Assembly: GCA_012511085.1 (NCBI GenBank)
Contig: JAAZGU010000158.1
Coordinates: 1-9,331, forward strand
Length of the DNA: 9,331 nucleotides
Source: Erysipelothrix sp.
GTDB taxonomy: Bacteria; Bacillota_I; Bacilli_A; Erysipelotrichales; Erysipelotrichaceae
Reading direction: 5' to 3'
Shown piece after piece: positions 1 through 6,423 of this stretch. Numbering within the stretch: the stretch's first letter is position 1; every line of letters begins with the position of its first letter. The translations under genes and the position numbers were made by a program. Under the pieces are notes generated by a model that was not told the origin of the DNA, did not search any database, and saw only the letters and a program-made list of their open reading frames with translations.

Positions 1-55
1 ATAAGATGAATATTTATAAAACTCACTTCAAATTAACCACTGGTGTCAACATACC

Positions 56-71
56 TTGTAACCGGTTGCAA
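56..71. promoter_or_regulatory. cre-like (CcpA/LacI-family) operator
   Basis: The 16 bases TTGTAACCGGTTGCAA match every fixed position of the Bacillota catabolite-responsive element consensus WTGNAANCGNWNNCAW. They also form a near-perfect palindrome (7 of 8 half-site positions) centred on CCGG. The site contains the likely -35 hexamer of the downstream gene, so a bound repressor would block RNA polymerase. CcpA is the simplest candidate, but another LacI/GalR-family regulator would bind a very similar site. The match is seen in the sequence; the regulator is inferred. Confidence 0.6.
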
Positions 72-92
72 ATAATAGTGAAGTGGTATAAC
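66..92 (+). promoter_or_regulatory. Promoter of the DUF4332 gene
   Basis: A possible -35 TTGCAA (66-71) and a -10 TATAAC (87-92) preceded by TGG, an extended -10 motif, with a short 15-bp spacer. A second possible -10, CATAAT (92-97), follows. The -10 lies between the arms of a 6-bp inverted repeat, TAGTGA (76-81) and TCACTA (97-102), which may be another operator. No other promoter-like sequence is evident in the first 117 bases. The first 55 bases hold nothing recognisable. Confidence 0.45.
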
Positions 93-117
93 ATAATCAC
101 TAAGGAGGAGTTCAAGT

Positions 118-522
118 ATGCCAAGTATTGTTATCGTTGAAGGGATTGGTCCAGCGTACCAAGAAAAGTTAAATGCAATTGGAATTTTCACAACAGAAGA
201 TTACATTAAGCGCTGCGCCACAAAAAAAGGAAGAGTTGCCGTTGCCGAAGAATCAGGAATTTCTGAGAAATTAATCTTAACCTGGGCGAACCACATTGAC
301 TTATTCCGGATTAAAGGTGTGCGTGAGCAATTCGCAGAATTACTTGAAGCAGCAGGTGTTGACACTGTTGTAGAACTTGCCCAAAGAAATCCTGAAAATC
401 TGTATGAAAAATTAAAAGAAACCAACGCGGAAAAACGTTTGGTTCGCAGATTGCCAGGGCCGAAGCAAGTCGAAGACTGGATTGCACAAGCAGCAAAATT
501 ACCTAGACTTTTAGAATATTAA
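118..522 (+). CDS. DUF4332 domain protein (helix-hairpin-helix-like)
   Basis: A 134-residue soluble protein with the layout of DUF4332 proteins. There are two helix-hairpin-helix-like segments: GIGPAYQEKL at residues 9-18 and RIKGVREQFAELLEAAGV at residues 64-81. They are followed by a conserved ELAQRNPENL stretch (residues 86-95) and a basic LVRRLPGPKQVEDWIAQA tail. Such hairpins usually contact DNA non-specifically, but the cellular role of this family is not established and no catalytic residues are evident. The ATG at 118 is supported by AAGGAGG at 102-108, nine bases upstream. The gene is monocistronic: it has its own promoter with a cre-like operator and ends 20 bases before a strong terminator. 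Carbon-source control is therefore likely by inference, which is unexpected for a DNA-binding-like protein. Confidence 0.85.
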   Translation: MPSIVIVEGIGPAYQEKLNAIGIFTTEDYIKRCATKKGRVAVAEESGISEKLILTWANHIDLFRIKGVREQFAELLEAAGVDTVVELAQRNPENLYEKLKETNAEKRLVRRLPGPKQVEDWIAQAAKLPRLLEY

Positions 523-541
523 ACACTTAAAAAAGTCAAAC

Positions 542-567
542 AAAAACCAACATGTGTTGGTTTTTTG
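542..567. terminator. Bidirectional intrinsic terminator
   Basis: CCAAC (547-551) and GTTGG (556-560) form a stem around a 4-base loop. The A run at 542-546 and the T run at 561-566 extend it. It ends the DUF4332 gene on the plus strand. Because the flanks are A-rich on one side and T-rich on the other, it also works as a terminator for the converging small gene on the minus strand, whose stop is at 578-580. Confidence 0.88.
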
Positions 568-577
568 TATGCCAGAA

Positions 578-709
578 TTAAAACCTGCGTGGCTTGTAAG
601 GCGCCATTAGAATTGAAATAATAAAATAGCCAAGCAAACCAATAAAGATAAAAACAAGTTTTAAAGCGCGATAGAAGATTTGAAATCCATTTAATTTTTG
701 CTTGTCCAT
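578..709 (-). CDS. Small single-pass membrane protein (43 aa)
   Basis: This short reading frame encodes MDKQKLNGFQIFYRALK, then a hydrophobic helix at about residues 17-36 (LVFIFIGLLGYFIISILMA), then the basic tail PYKPRRF. The start at 709 has a GAGGT ribosome binding site at 719-715, five bases away. The same GAGGT motif precedes cutC and lplA. The stop is just inside the shared bidirectional terminator. In-frame upstream ATGs at 721 and 745 would give 47 or 55 residues, adding the acidic stretch MGYDEDGSMRYD; the frame is closed by TAA just upstream. Those starts have no clear ribosome binding site. The topology and basic flanks fit an inner-membrane small protein. I do not recognise a family and assign no function. 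Confidence 0.6.
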   Translation of the reverse strand: MDKQKLNGFQIFYRALKLVFIFIGLLGYFIISILMAPYKPRRF

Positions 710-773
710 ATCGTACCTCATCGATCCATCTTCATCATAACCCATTGATTTATATAGTTGTGATTATGCGTTG

Positions 774-818
774 AAAAAAATCCATATTTTCCTAACTTAT
801 AGATATAATATGGATTTT
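774..818 (-). terminator. Probable terminator of cutC
   Basis: A 12-bp perfect inverted repeat, AAAATCCATATT (777-788) and AATATGGATTTT (807-818), surrounds an 18-base loop. Read on the minus strand, it lies 27 bases past the cutC stop and is followed by seven T residues (780-774), as expected of an intrinsic terminator. The stem is AT-rich and the loop long, so termination may be leaky and allow transcription into the small membrane-protein gene. Confidence 0.5.
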
Positions 819-844
819 ATTGTTTTTGTGGGTAAAATATCGGA

Positions 845-1531
845 CTACTTCAAGATTGTTTTAAGTTGCTTTAAAGTAGATTGATCAAAACCGTAATCAA
901 AGGATTGTTGCAGCCGTACGGCTTTACCAAAATGGTAGGCATCCGCTTGAATGTGTTGGTGTAAGGCATTGATGTTTTCAAGGTTTAAACCAGAGCCCGG
1001 CATTATTATGGGTCCAGCCTGTGCTTTTTGTTTTTGGACAAGTCTTTTCAAGTTGTCTTTTCCGCCCATGCAATCTGCATGCCCGCCGGAAGTTAAAATC
1101 CATTTGACTTGTGGGTAATGACACAGGGTGTCGTAAGCTTCAAACACATCCCGAGCTCGATCAAAGGCACGATGAAATGTGATGTTCATATACGGATAGC
1201 TTTCAATGACACGTTCTAAAAAGTCGGTGTCAATGCGCAAATCCTCCTTGAGGGCACCAATCACAATGTTTTTGCCTTTGTAAGTATCGATTAGGGCAAT
1301 GGTTTGCAGCATGATTTCTTGATCGGCTTCTGTGTAGATGAAACTATCATCATGGGGACGGACCATCACGTGCACCGGTACAAAACTCATCAAAAGTGCA
1401 TCTTTCAGAGTTTGCGCATCAGGAGTGAGACCACCATGTTGCATGTGAGACACAAGCTCCACACGATCGGCCTTGCCGTAAGCGGCTTCTACAATTTCTT
1501 TGCTGTGTTGCACAATGACTTCAATAATCAT
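845..1531 (-). CDS. cutC: CutC family protein (TIM barrel)
   Basis: A 228-residue protein of the CutC family, close to the usual length (about 240-250). Conserved segments in order: ADRVEL (21-26), GGLTP (33-37), MVRPH (56-60), IGALK (91-95), ITFHRAFD (117-124), ILTSGG (145-150) and IIMPGSG (175-181). These fall at the strand ends of a TIM barrel. CutC was named for copper sensitivity in E. coli, but that link has been questioned and the biochemical role remains uncertain. No signal peptide or membrane segment is present, so it is cytoplasmic. The ATG at 1531 has GAGGT at 1542-1538. It is transcribed divergently from lplA and faces away from the PDH genes, so a shared function is not implied. 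No copper-type operator was recognised upstream. Confidence 0.9.
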   Translation of the reverse strand: MIIEVIVQHSKEIVEAAYGKADRVELVSHMQHGGLTPDAQTLKDALLMSFVPVHVMVRPHDDSFIYTEADQEIMLQTIALIDTYKGKNIVIGALKEDLRIDTDFLERVIESYPYMNITFHRAFDRARDVFEAYDTLCHYPQVKWILTSGGHADCMGGKDNLKRLVQKQKAQAGPIIMPGSGLNLENINALHQHIQADAYHFGKAVRLQQSFDYGFDQSTLKQLKTILK

Positions 1532-1560
1532 ATTTTTACCTCTTTCACATTGCTCACTTT

Positions 1561-1569
1561 ATTTTAGCA
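1561..1569 (-). promoter_or_regulatory. Probable cutC promoter (extended -10)
   Basis: On the minus strand the sequence reads TGCTAAAAT: a TGn extended -10 followed by TAAAAT (1566-1561), one mismatch from consensus. No good -35 lies 16-18 bases upstream, which is tolerable for extended -10 promoters. It is about 30 bases upstream of the cutC start. Confidence 0.4.
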
Positions 1570-1588
1570 TATCCGCTGTTCATTCTCC

Positions 1589-1617
1589 TTTATTCTTTAA
1601 CGAATTCACGGTAAAAT
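1589..1617 (+). promoter_or_regulatory. Possible lplA promoter
   Basis: TAAAAT at 1612-1617 is a good -10 candidate. Seventeen bases upstream, TTTATT (1589-1594) is only a weak -35. The intergenic region between cutC and lplA is 103 bases and must hold divergent promoters. No operator palindrome was recognised here. Confidence 0.3.
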
Positions 1618-1634
1618 CAAATTTGAGGTAACCT

Positions 1635-2618
1635 ATGCGATACATTATTAACCATTCAACAAACCCATATTTTAATTTAGCCTTGGATGAATACGCATTG
1701 CGTCACGTTAATGTGGACGAAGACTTTTTCATTTTATGGCAAAATGAACCTTCCATCATCATCGGCAAAAATCAAACAACTTTAGAAGAAATTAATCAAC
1801 ATTACGTGGATGCTCACAAGATTAAAGTCGCACGCCGCGTTTCTGGTGGTGGGGCTGTCTACCATGACTTTGGTAATCTTAACTTTACCTTCATCACCAA
1901 AGTGGATGATCCAAGCAAAGTGAATTATAAAAAGTACGTGCAACCCGTGGTTGATGCCTTGGCATCCATGGGTATCCAAGCTGAAGCAAGCGGTCGCAAC
2001 GATGTGCTTGTCGATGGTCTGAAAATATCAGGCAATGCGCAGCGTATGGCCAATGGCAAGCTCATGCATCATGGCACGATTTTATTTGATGTTGACATTG
2101 AAGCGATGGTGGAAGCTCTAAGCGTTGATCCTTCAAAATTTAAATCCAAAGGTAGCAAATCGGTTCGGTCGCGGGTCACAAACATCAAGGACCACTTACC
2201 GCCCGACACAACTTTAGAAATGTTTTGGGAAAAACTGCATTACTACTTGTCAAATAAAGGGCAAGATCGTGAAATTATTTTAACAAATCACGATTACGAT
2301 GCCATCAATCAACGTGTTAAAGAACAATTTGAAACCTGGGAGTGGAACTACGGTGCATCCCCTGATTTTGATTACCATCACAAAACACGATTTGAGGGGG
2401 GCACGGTTGATGTGAGCGCTAAAGTTGATCAAGGCATCATTAAACAAATCCGTTTTAATGGTGATTATCTTGGTTTAGAAGATGTTGCGGATCTTGAAAG
2501 CGCCCTGATTGGGGTTCGTTATGATAAATCAAGCATTAAAGCGAGTTTGTCGAGGTTTGATTTACGTTTATTTTTCGGTTCAATTACACTTGAAAATATC
2601 CTTGATTTGATGTTCTGA
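1635..2618 (+). CDS. lplA: Lipoate-protein ligase
   Basis: A 327-residue LplA-family enzyme. It activates free lipoate with ATP and transfers it to the lysine of lipoyl domains. The signature RRVSGGGAVYHDFGNLNFTF lies at about residues 67-86. The catalytic lysine is K130 within the segment GRNDVLVDGLKISGNAQR. GTILFD follows and closes the active site. Residues from about 250 to the end form the small C-terminal accessory domain found in the full-length bacterial ligases. The ATG is supported by GAGGT at 1625-1629, five bases upstream. It sits directly before pdhA on the same strand, so the obvious partner is the twin lipoyl domain of the E2 encoded downstream. Placement fits a lipoate-scavenging cell, but whether lipoate can also be made de novo cannot be told from this window. 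It ends in TGA. Confidence 0.93.
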   Translation: MRYIINHSTNPYFNLALDEYALRHVNVDEDFFILWQNEPSIIIGKNQTTLEEINQHYVDAHKIKVARRVSGGGAVYHDFGNLNFTFITKVDDPSKVNYKKYVQPVVDALASMGIQAEASGRNDVLVDGLKISGNAQRMANGKLMHHGTILFDVDIEAMVEALSVDPSKFKSKGSKSVRSRVTNIKDHLPPDTTLEMFWEKLHYYLSNKGQDREIILTNHDYDAINQRVKEQFETWEWNYGASPDFDYHHKTRFEGGTVDVSAKVDQGIIKQIRFNGDYLGLEDVADLESALIGVRYDKSSIKASLSRFDLRLFFGSITLENILDLMF

Positions 2619-2619
2619 T
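2590..2619 (+). promoter_or_regulatory. Possible pdhA promoter inside the end of lplA
   Basis: TTGAAA (2590-2595, one mismatch from the -35 consensus) is followed after 18 bases by TCTGAT (2614-2619, four of six), preceded by TGT as an extended -10. It overlaps the last codons of lplA and would give a leader of roughly 90 bases before pdhA. Read-through from lplA is the alternative. A TAAAAT at 2662-2667 lacks a suitable -35. Confidence 0.35.
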
Positions 2620-2635
2620 AAGGGGCATAAATGTT

Positions 2636-2701
2636 GAAGGAAACCTTCTTCGGTGGTAGGGTAAAATTGTGATAAGAGAGACACATTTAACAAGAAGAAG
2701 G
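2636..2701 (+). promoter_or_regulatory. pdhA leader with two competing pairings
   Basis: CCTTCTTC at 2644-2651 is an exact 8-base complement of GAAGAAGG at 2694-2701, which overlaps the only ribosome-binding-like sequence before pdhA. The same CCTTC can instead pair with GAAGG at 2636-2640 across a 3-base loop. The two structures exclude each other, so the leader could switch access to the pdhA start. The complementarity is seen; any regulatory use is inferred and could be chance in a purine-rich leader. Confidence 0.25.
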
Positions 2702-2715
2702 GAAGTGTTACACAT

Positions 2716-3831
2716 ATGGCAAAAACAAAAAATGGATTCGTTTTAGACTTCCAAAAGCATTTGGATGATGTTGCGAATCTTTTTCCAATGGTGCAAGTAT
2801 TGGATGAAAACGGAAAAGTTATCAATGAAGACTTGCTCCCAGATTTAAGTGATGATCAGCTTGTCGAGCTGTTTGAAAATATGTTGTGGTCGCGAGCCTT
2901 GAATGACCGTTCAGTCATTCTGGCGCGTCAAGGTCGTTTAGGATTTTTCGCACCCACGGCCGGGCAAGAAGCAAGTCAGCTTGCAAGTTATTATGCATTT
3001 AATAAAGAGGATATTTTACTTCCGGGATACCGGGATATTCCACAACTCGTGAAACATGGATTGCCTTTATATAAGGCATTTTTATGGAGTCGTGGGCATG
3101 TCGAAGGTAATAAATATCCAGAATCACTCAAAGCCTTGCCTCCGCAAATTATTATTGGGGCACAAATTATTCAAGCAGCAGGTGCGGGTCTTGGTTTAAA
3201 GAAACGTAAGAAACCAAACGTTGCTTTAACCTACACCGGTGATGGTGGCTCCTCACAAGGTGATACTTACGAAGGCATCAACTTTGCTGGCGCATTTAAA
3301 GCACCCGTCGTTTTCATTATTCAAAACAACGGGTATGCGATTTCTACCCCGTGGGAAAAACAAACGGCAGCGCCAACCTTAGCACAAAAAGCTGCAGCAG
3401 CTGGTATTGTTGGCATCCAAGTCGATGGGATGGATCCCTTGGCTGTGTATGCGGTTTCCAAAGCAGCGCGTGATTGGGCCTTAGCTGGCAATGGACCTGT
3501 GTTGATTGAAACGATTACTTCACGGTTTCAACCGCACTCCATGTCCGGTGATGATCCAAAACGTTATCGCGATCAAGCAAGCTTTGAAGCATGGGATAAA
3601 AAAGATCCATTGATCAGAATGCGTCATTATCTCCATGAAAAAGGGATTTGGGATGAAGCGCATGAGCTGGCAGTGATTGAGAAATTTGATAATGAAATTA
3701 AAGAAGCTGTGCAAACAGCGGATAATCAACCAAAACAAAAAGTTTCTGAATTTTTAGAAAACATGTTTGAGGTTCCGACGTTTACAATTAAAGAACAAAT
3801 TGAACATTTTAAAGCGAAGGAGGGGAAATAA
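2716..3831 (+). CDS. pdhA: Pyruvate dehydrogenase E1 component, alpha subunit
   Basis: A 371-residue subunit of the thiamine-diphosphate-dependent E1, which decarboxylates pyruvate and reductively acetylates the lipoyl group of E2. The thiamine diphosphate/metal motif starts at GDGGSSQGD (175-183) and ends at the paired asparagines of QNNGYAIST (203-211). The active-site loop RFQPHSMSGDD contains H274. FFAPTAGQEA (about 77-86) and LLPGYRD (about 99-105) are also typical of this family. Length and sequence agree with the Bacillus/Geobacillus PDH alpha subunit rather than the branched-chain enzyme, though substrate is inferred from homology and operon. The ribosome binding site is poor: AAGG followed by GGAAG, 8-18 bases before the ATG. 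That may limit translation relative to the strong sites of the downstream genes. pdhB starts two bases after the stop. Confidence 0.96.
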   Translation: MAKTKNGFVLDFQKHLDDVANLFPMVQVLDENGKVINEDLLPDLSDDQLVELFENMLWSRALNDRSVILARQGRLGFFAPTAGQEASQLASYYAFNKEDILLPGYRDIPQLVKHGLPLYKAFLWSRGHVEGNKYPESLKALPPQIIIGAQIIQAAGAGLGLKKRKKPNVALTYTGDGGSSQGDTYEGINFAGAFKAPVVFIIQNNGYAISTPWEKQTAAPTLAQKAAAAGIVGIQVDGMDPLAVYAVSKAARDWALAGNGPVLIETITSRFQPHSMSGDDPKRYRDQASFEAWDKKDPLIRMRHYLHEKGIWDEAHELAVIEKFDNEIKEAVQTADNQPKQKVSEFLENMFEVPTFTIKEQIEHFKAKEGK

Positions 3832-3833
3832 CC

Positions 3834-4817
3834 ATGGCAGAACTTACAATGATTCAAGCCATCACCCAAGCTTTAGATCAAGCCCTAGAAAAAGATGAAA
3901 ATACACTAATCTTCGGTGAAGATGTGGGTGTCAATGGTGGGGTCTTTAGAGCGACCGATGGCTTGCATGAAAAATACGGGGAAGAACGCGTCTTTGATAC
4001 GCCTTTGGCAGAATCTGCGATTGGTGGATTAGCGATTGGTCTAACCCTAGAAAATTATCGTCCGATTATGGAAATCCAATTCTTTGGGTTTGTTTTTGAG
4101 GTCATGGATTCCTTGGCTGCCCAAATGTCACGGACGCGATTCCGCATGGGCAACACCCGTTCCATGCCAGTTACGATTCGTTCACCATTTGGTGGTGGTG
4201 TGCATACGCCAGCGCTTCATGCGGATAGCTTGGAAAGCTTAATGGCGCATACTCCAGGAATTCGAGTTGTGATTCCTTCCAATCCATACGATGCCAAAGG
4301 CTTACTCTTGGCATCCATTGAAAGCAACGATCCGGTTGTTTATCTGGAACACATGCGTTTGTATCGTTCCTTTAAAGAAGAAGTACCATCCGAGTACTAT
4401 ACGATTGATCTCGACAAGGCAAATGTCGTACTTGAAGGAAATGATGTGACGTTGGTAACCTATGGCTACATGGTGCAAGAAGCGAAAAAAGTCGCAGCAA
4501 CCTTAGCTGAAGAAAACATCAGCGTGGAAGTGATTGATTTGCGGACCATTTCACCGATTGATGTGGAAACCATTTTAAAATCAGTTGAGAAAACAGGACG
4601 TTTGGTTGTCGTGCAAGAAGCACAACGCCAAGCTGGTGTTGCAGCAACCATCATTGCGGAAGTGGCCGAACGTGCCATCTTGAATTTAAAAGCACCGATT
4701 GGTCGTGTTGCATCCCCTGATTCAGTCTATCCCTTTGGTTTGGCTGAACATGACTGGTTACCTAATGCAAACGATATTATTGAAGCAATTAAAGAAGTCA
4801 TGAATTTTGACGAGTAA
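3834..4817 (+). CDS. pdhB: Pyruvate dehydrogenase E1 component, beta subunit
   Basis: A 327-residue transketolase-like beta subunit that pairs with the alpha subunit to form the E1 heterotetramer. The sequence closely follows the Geobacillus stearothermophilus protein: LIFGEDVGVNGGVFRATDGL (25-44), FDTPLAESAIGG with the thiamine-contacting E60, and GGGVHTPALHADSLE, in which H129 is the likely catalytic histidine. VVVQEAQRQAG (about 258-268) and the end PFGLAEHDWLPN mark the C-terminal domain. The ATG is preceded by AAGGAGG at 3817-3823, ten bases upstream and inside the end of pdhA, so translation is probably coupled. Ten bases separate its stop from pdhC, and the pdhC ribosome binding site begins within its stop codon. 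Confidence 0.96.
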   Translation: MAELTMIQAITQALDQALEKDENTLIFGEDVGVNGGVFRATDGLHEKYGEERVFDTPLAESAIGGLAIGLTLENYRPIMEIQFFGFVFEVMDSLAAQMSRTRFRMGNTRSMPVTIRSPFGGGVHTPALHADSLESLMAHTPGIRVVIPSNPYDAKGLLLASIESNDPVVYLEHMRLYRSFKEEVPSEYYTIDLDKANVVLEGNDVTLVTYGYMVQEAKKVAATLAEENISVEVIDLRTISPIDVETILKSVEKTGRLVVVQEAQRQAGVAATIIAEVAERAILNLKAPIGRVASPDSVYPFGLAEHDWLPNANDIIEAIKEVMNFDE

Positions 4818-4827
4818 AGGAGGGTCT

Positions 4828-6411
4828 ATGTCATACATATACAAGATGCCTGATGTGGGTGAAGGCCTGCATGAGGGTGAAATCATTAGTTGGTTTGTCA
4901 AAGAAGGCGATTTTATTAAAGAAGATGATCCTCTTTTAGAAATCCAAAATGACAAACTGATGCAGGAAATTCCTGCACCCGTTAGTGGTGTCATTAAGAA
5001 AATCTACAAAGCAGCGGGAACCGTTGCCCAGGTCGGTGAAGATTTAGTTGAGTTTGAGCTGGAAGGCAGTGCCCAAGTGGAGGCACCAACAACACAAGCG
5101 GATGCGCCAGTGCCAACCGCAAGTGATGGACATCGCTTTAGTTTTGCGATGCCCGATGTTGGAGAAGGCATTCACGAAGGTGAAATCATCCAGTGGTACG
5201 TGAAAGAAGGCGACCATGTCAAAGAAGATGAAGCCTTGCTTGAAATCCAAAATGATAAACTCATTCAAGATATTTTATCCCCTGTTTCTGGGGTTGTTTT
5301 AAGCATTAAAGTTGCGGCTGGTACCAGCGCGCAAGTGGGACAAGTGATTGTGGAGCTCGAAACAGAGGAAGATCATCAAGATCGCTTTATGAAACCAGCG
5401 CCACAAGCAACAGCTGCGCCTGTTGAAACGGTCGTTGAGGAACCACCAAGTGCACCAGCACCACGTGTTGAAGCGGTACCGGAGGCAGCTGAAGTCGATC
5501 AAAAAGTCATCTTAGCGATGCCTTCAATTCGTAAATATGCACGTGAAAAAGAAGTGGATTTGGCGTTAGTGACTGGCACTGGTAATCGTGGTCATATCAC
5601 GAAAGCGGATATCGATGCCTTTATAGCACAACCAGCACCCGTTGTGGTTTCAGAACCAGCAGCTGTTGTGCCAAGTGCACCAGCACGCACATTCCATGTG
5701 GAAGGTGAGCTTGAAACACGCGAGAAGATGACCGTAACGCGGCGTGCAATTGCGCAAGCGATGTTACAATCCAAAGCAAAAGCACCGCACGTGACACTGT
5801 TTGATGAAGTCGAAGTGTCAAAATTAATTGCGCACCGGACCAAGTTCAAAGAACATGCCCAAGCGCAAGGTATTAAATTTACATACTTGACCTATGCAAT
5901 CAAAGCTTTGATTGCGGTTGTCAAAAAATACCCAATCTTAAATGCATCCATTGATGATGCGACTGAAGAAATTGTTTATAAAAATTATTACAACATCGGG
6001 TTTGCAACCGATACCGAACATGGTTTGTATGTACCTAATATCAAACATGCCGATCAAAAGAGCATGTTTGCGATTGCAAGCGAAATTGTCACATTAGCGC
6101 AAGCGGCGCATGAACAACGCCTTGCTATGAGTGACATGCGCGATGGTACCATCACAATCACCAACATCGGATCTGCCGCAGGCTTATGGTTCACACCAAT
6201 TATGAATTATCCAGAAGTTGCGATTTTAGGCTTAGGCCGCATTGATAAACGTGCGATTGTGCTTGAGGATGACACCCTCGGTGTTGGTTACATGATGGCC
6301 TTATCGCTCAGCTTTGATCATCGCATCGTGGATGGTCTAACTGCACAATTAGCAATGAATGAATTGAAACGACTCTTAAGTGAACCTGAGTTGTTGTTAA
6401 TGGAAATGTAG
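4828..6411 (+). CDS. pdhC: PDH E2, dihydrolipoyl acetyltransferase with two lipoyl domains
   Basis: A 527-residue E2 core protein that moves the acetyl group from E1 to coenzyme A. Two lipoyl domains lie at about residues 5-79 and 106-180, with lipoyl lysines K43 and K144 in QNDKL motifs. An Ala/Pro/Glu linker follows. The E1/E3-binding domain is at about 230-268 (MPSIRKYAREKEVDL...GHITKADIDAF). A second Ala/Pro/Val linker leads to the catalytic domain from about 295, ending with SFDHRIVDG, where H498 and D502 are catalytic. Many relatives have one lipoyl domain, so this is a two-domain version. I chose the ATG at 4828 because AAAGGAGG (4816-4823) lies just before it. A TTG at 4807 would read through that site and add seven unlikely residues. 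The E3 gene begins 12 bases after its stop. Confidence 0.96.
   Translation: MSYIYKMPDVGEGLHEGEIISWFVKEGDFIKEDDPLLEIQNDKLMQEIPAPVSGVIKKIYKAAGTVAQVGEDLVEFELEGSAQVEAPTTQADAPVPTASDGHRFSFAMPDVGEGIHEGEIIQWYVKEGDHVKEDEALLEIQNDKLIQDILSPVSGVVLSIKVAAGTSAQVGQVIVELETEEDHQDRFMKPAPQATAAPVETVVEEPPSAPAPRVEAVPEAAEVDQKVILAMPSIRKYAREKEVDLALVTGTGNRGHITKADIDAFIAQPAPVVVSEPAAVVPSAPARTFHVEGELETREKMTVTRRAIAQAMLQSKAKAPHVTLFDEVEVSKLIAHRTKFKEHAQAQGIKFTYLTYAIKALIAVVKKYPILNASIDDATEEIVYKNYYNIGFATDTEHGLYVPNIKHADQKSMFAIASEIVTLAQAAHEQRLAMSDMRDGTITITNIGSAAGLWFTPIMNYPEVAILGLGRIDKRAIVLEDDTLGVGYMMALSLSFDHRIVDGLTAQLAMNELKRLLSEPELLLMEM
4852..5361 (+). repeat. In-frame tandem repeat of the lipoyl domain in pdhC
   Basis: The segments 4852-5058 and 5155-5361 encode the two lipoyl domains, exactly 303 bases (101 codons) apart. 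By direct comparison of 69 aligned residues, about 48 are identical. The first 40 residues, which include the lipoyl lysine, are more alike than the rest. This points to an internal duplication that has since diverged. Confidence 0.85.
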
Positions 6412-6423
6412 GGAGGTGGAGAT

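Noticed and set aside
1304..1567. 87-codon plus-strand frame opposite cutC
   Set aside because: It is antisense to a well-conserved CutC sequence and has no supporting start signals.
2662..2667. TAAAAT as the -10 of a pdhA promoter
   Set aside because: No acceptable -35 lies 16-18 bases upstream; the nearest TTGAAG is 22 bases away.
4807..4827. TTG start for the E2 gene, adding seven residues
   Set aside because: It overlaps the end of pdhB and would translate the strong ribosome binding site of the ATG at 4828; the ATG gives the normal E2 N terminus.
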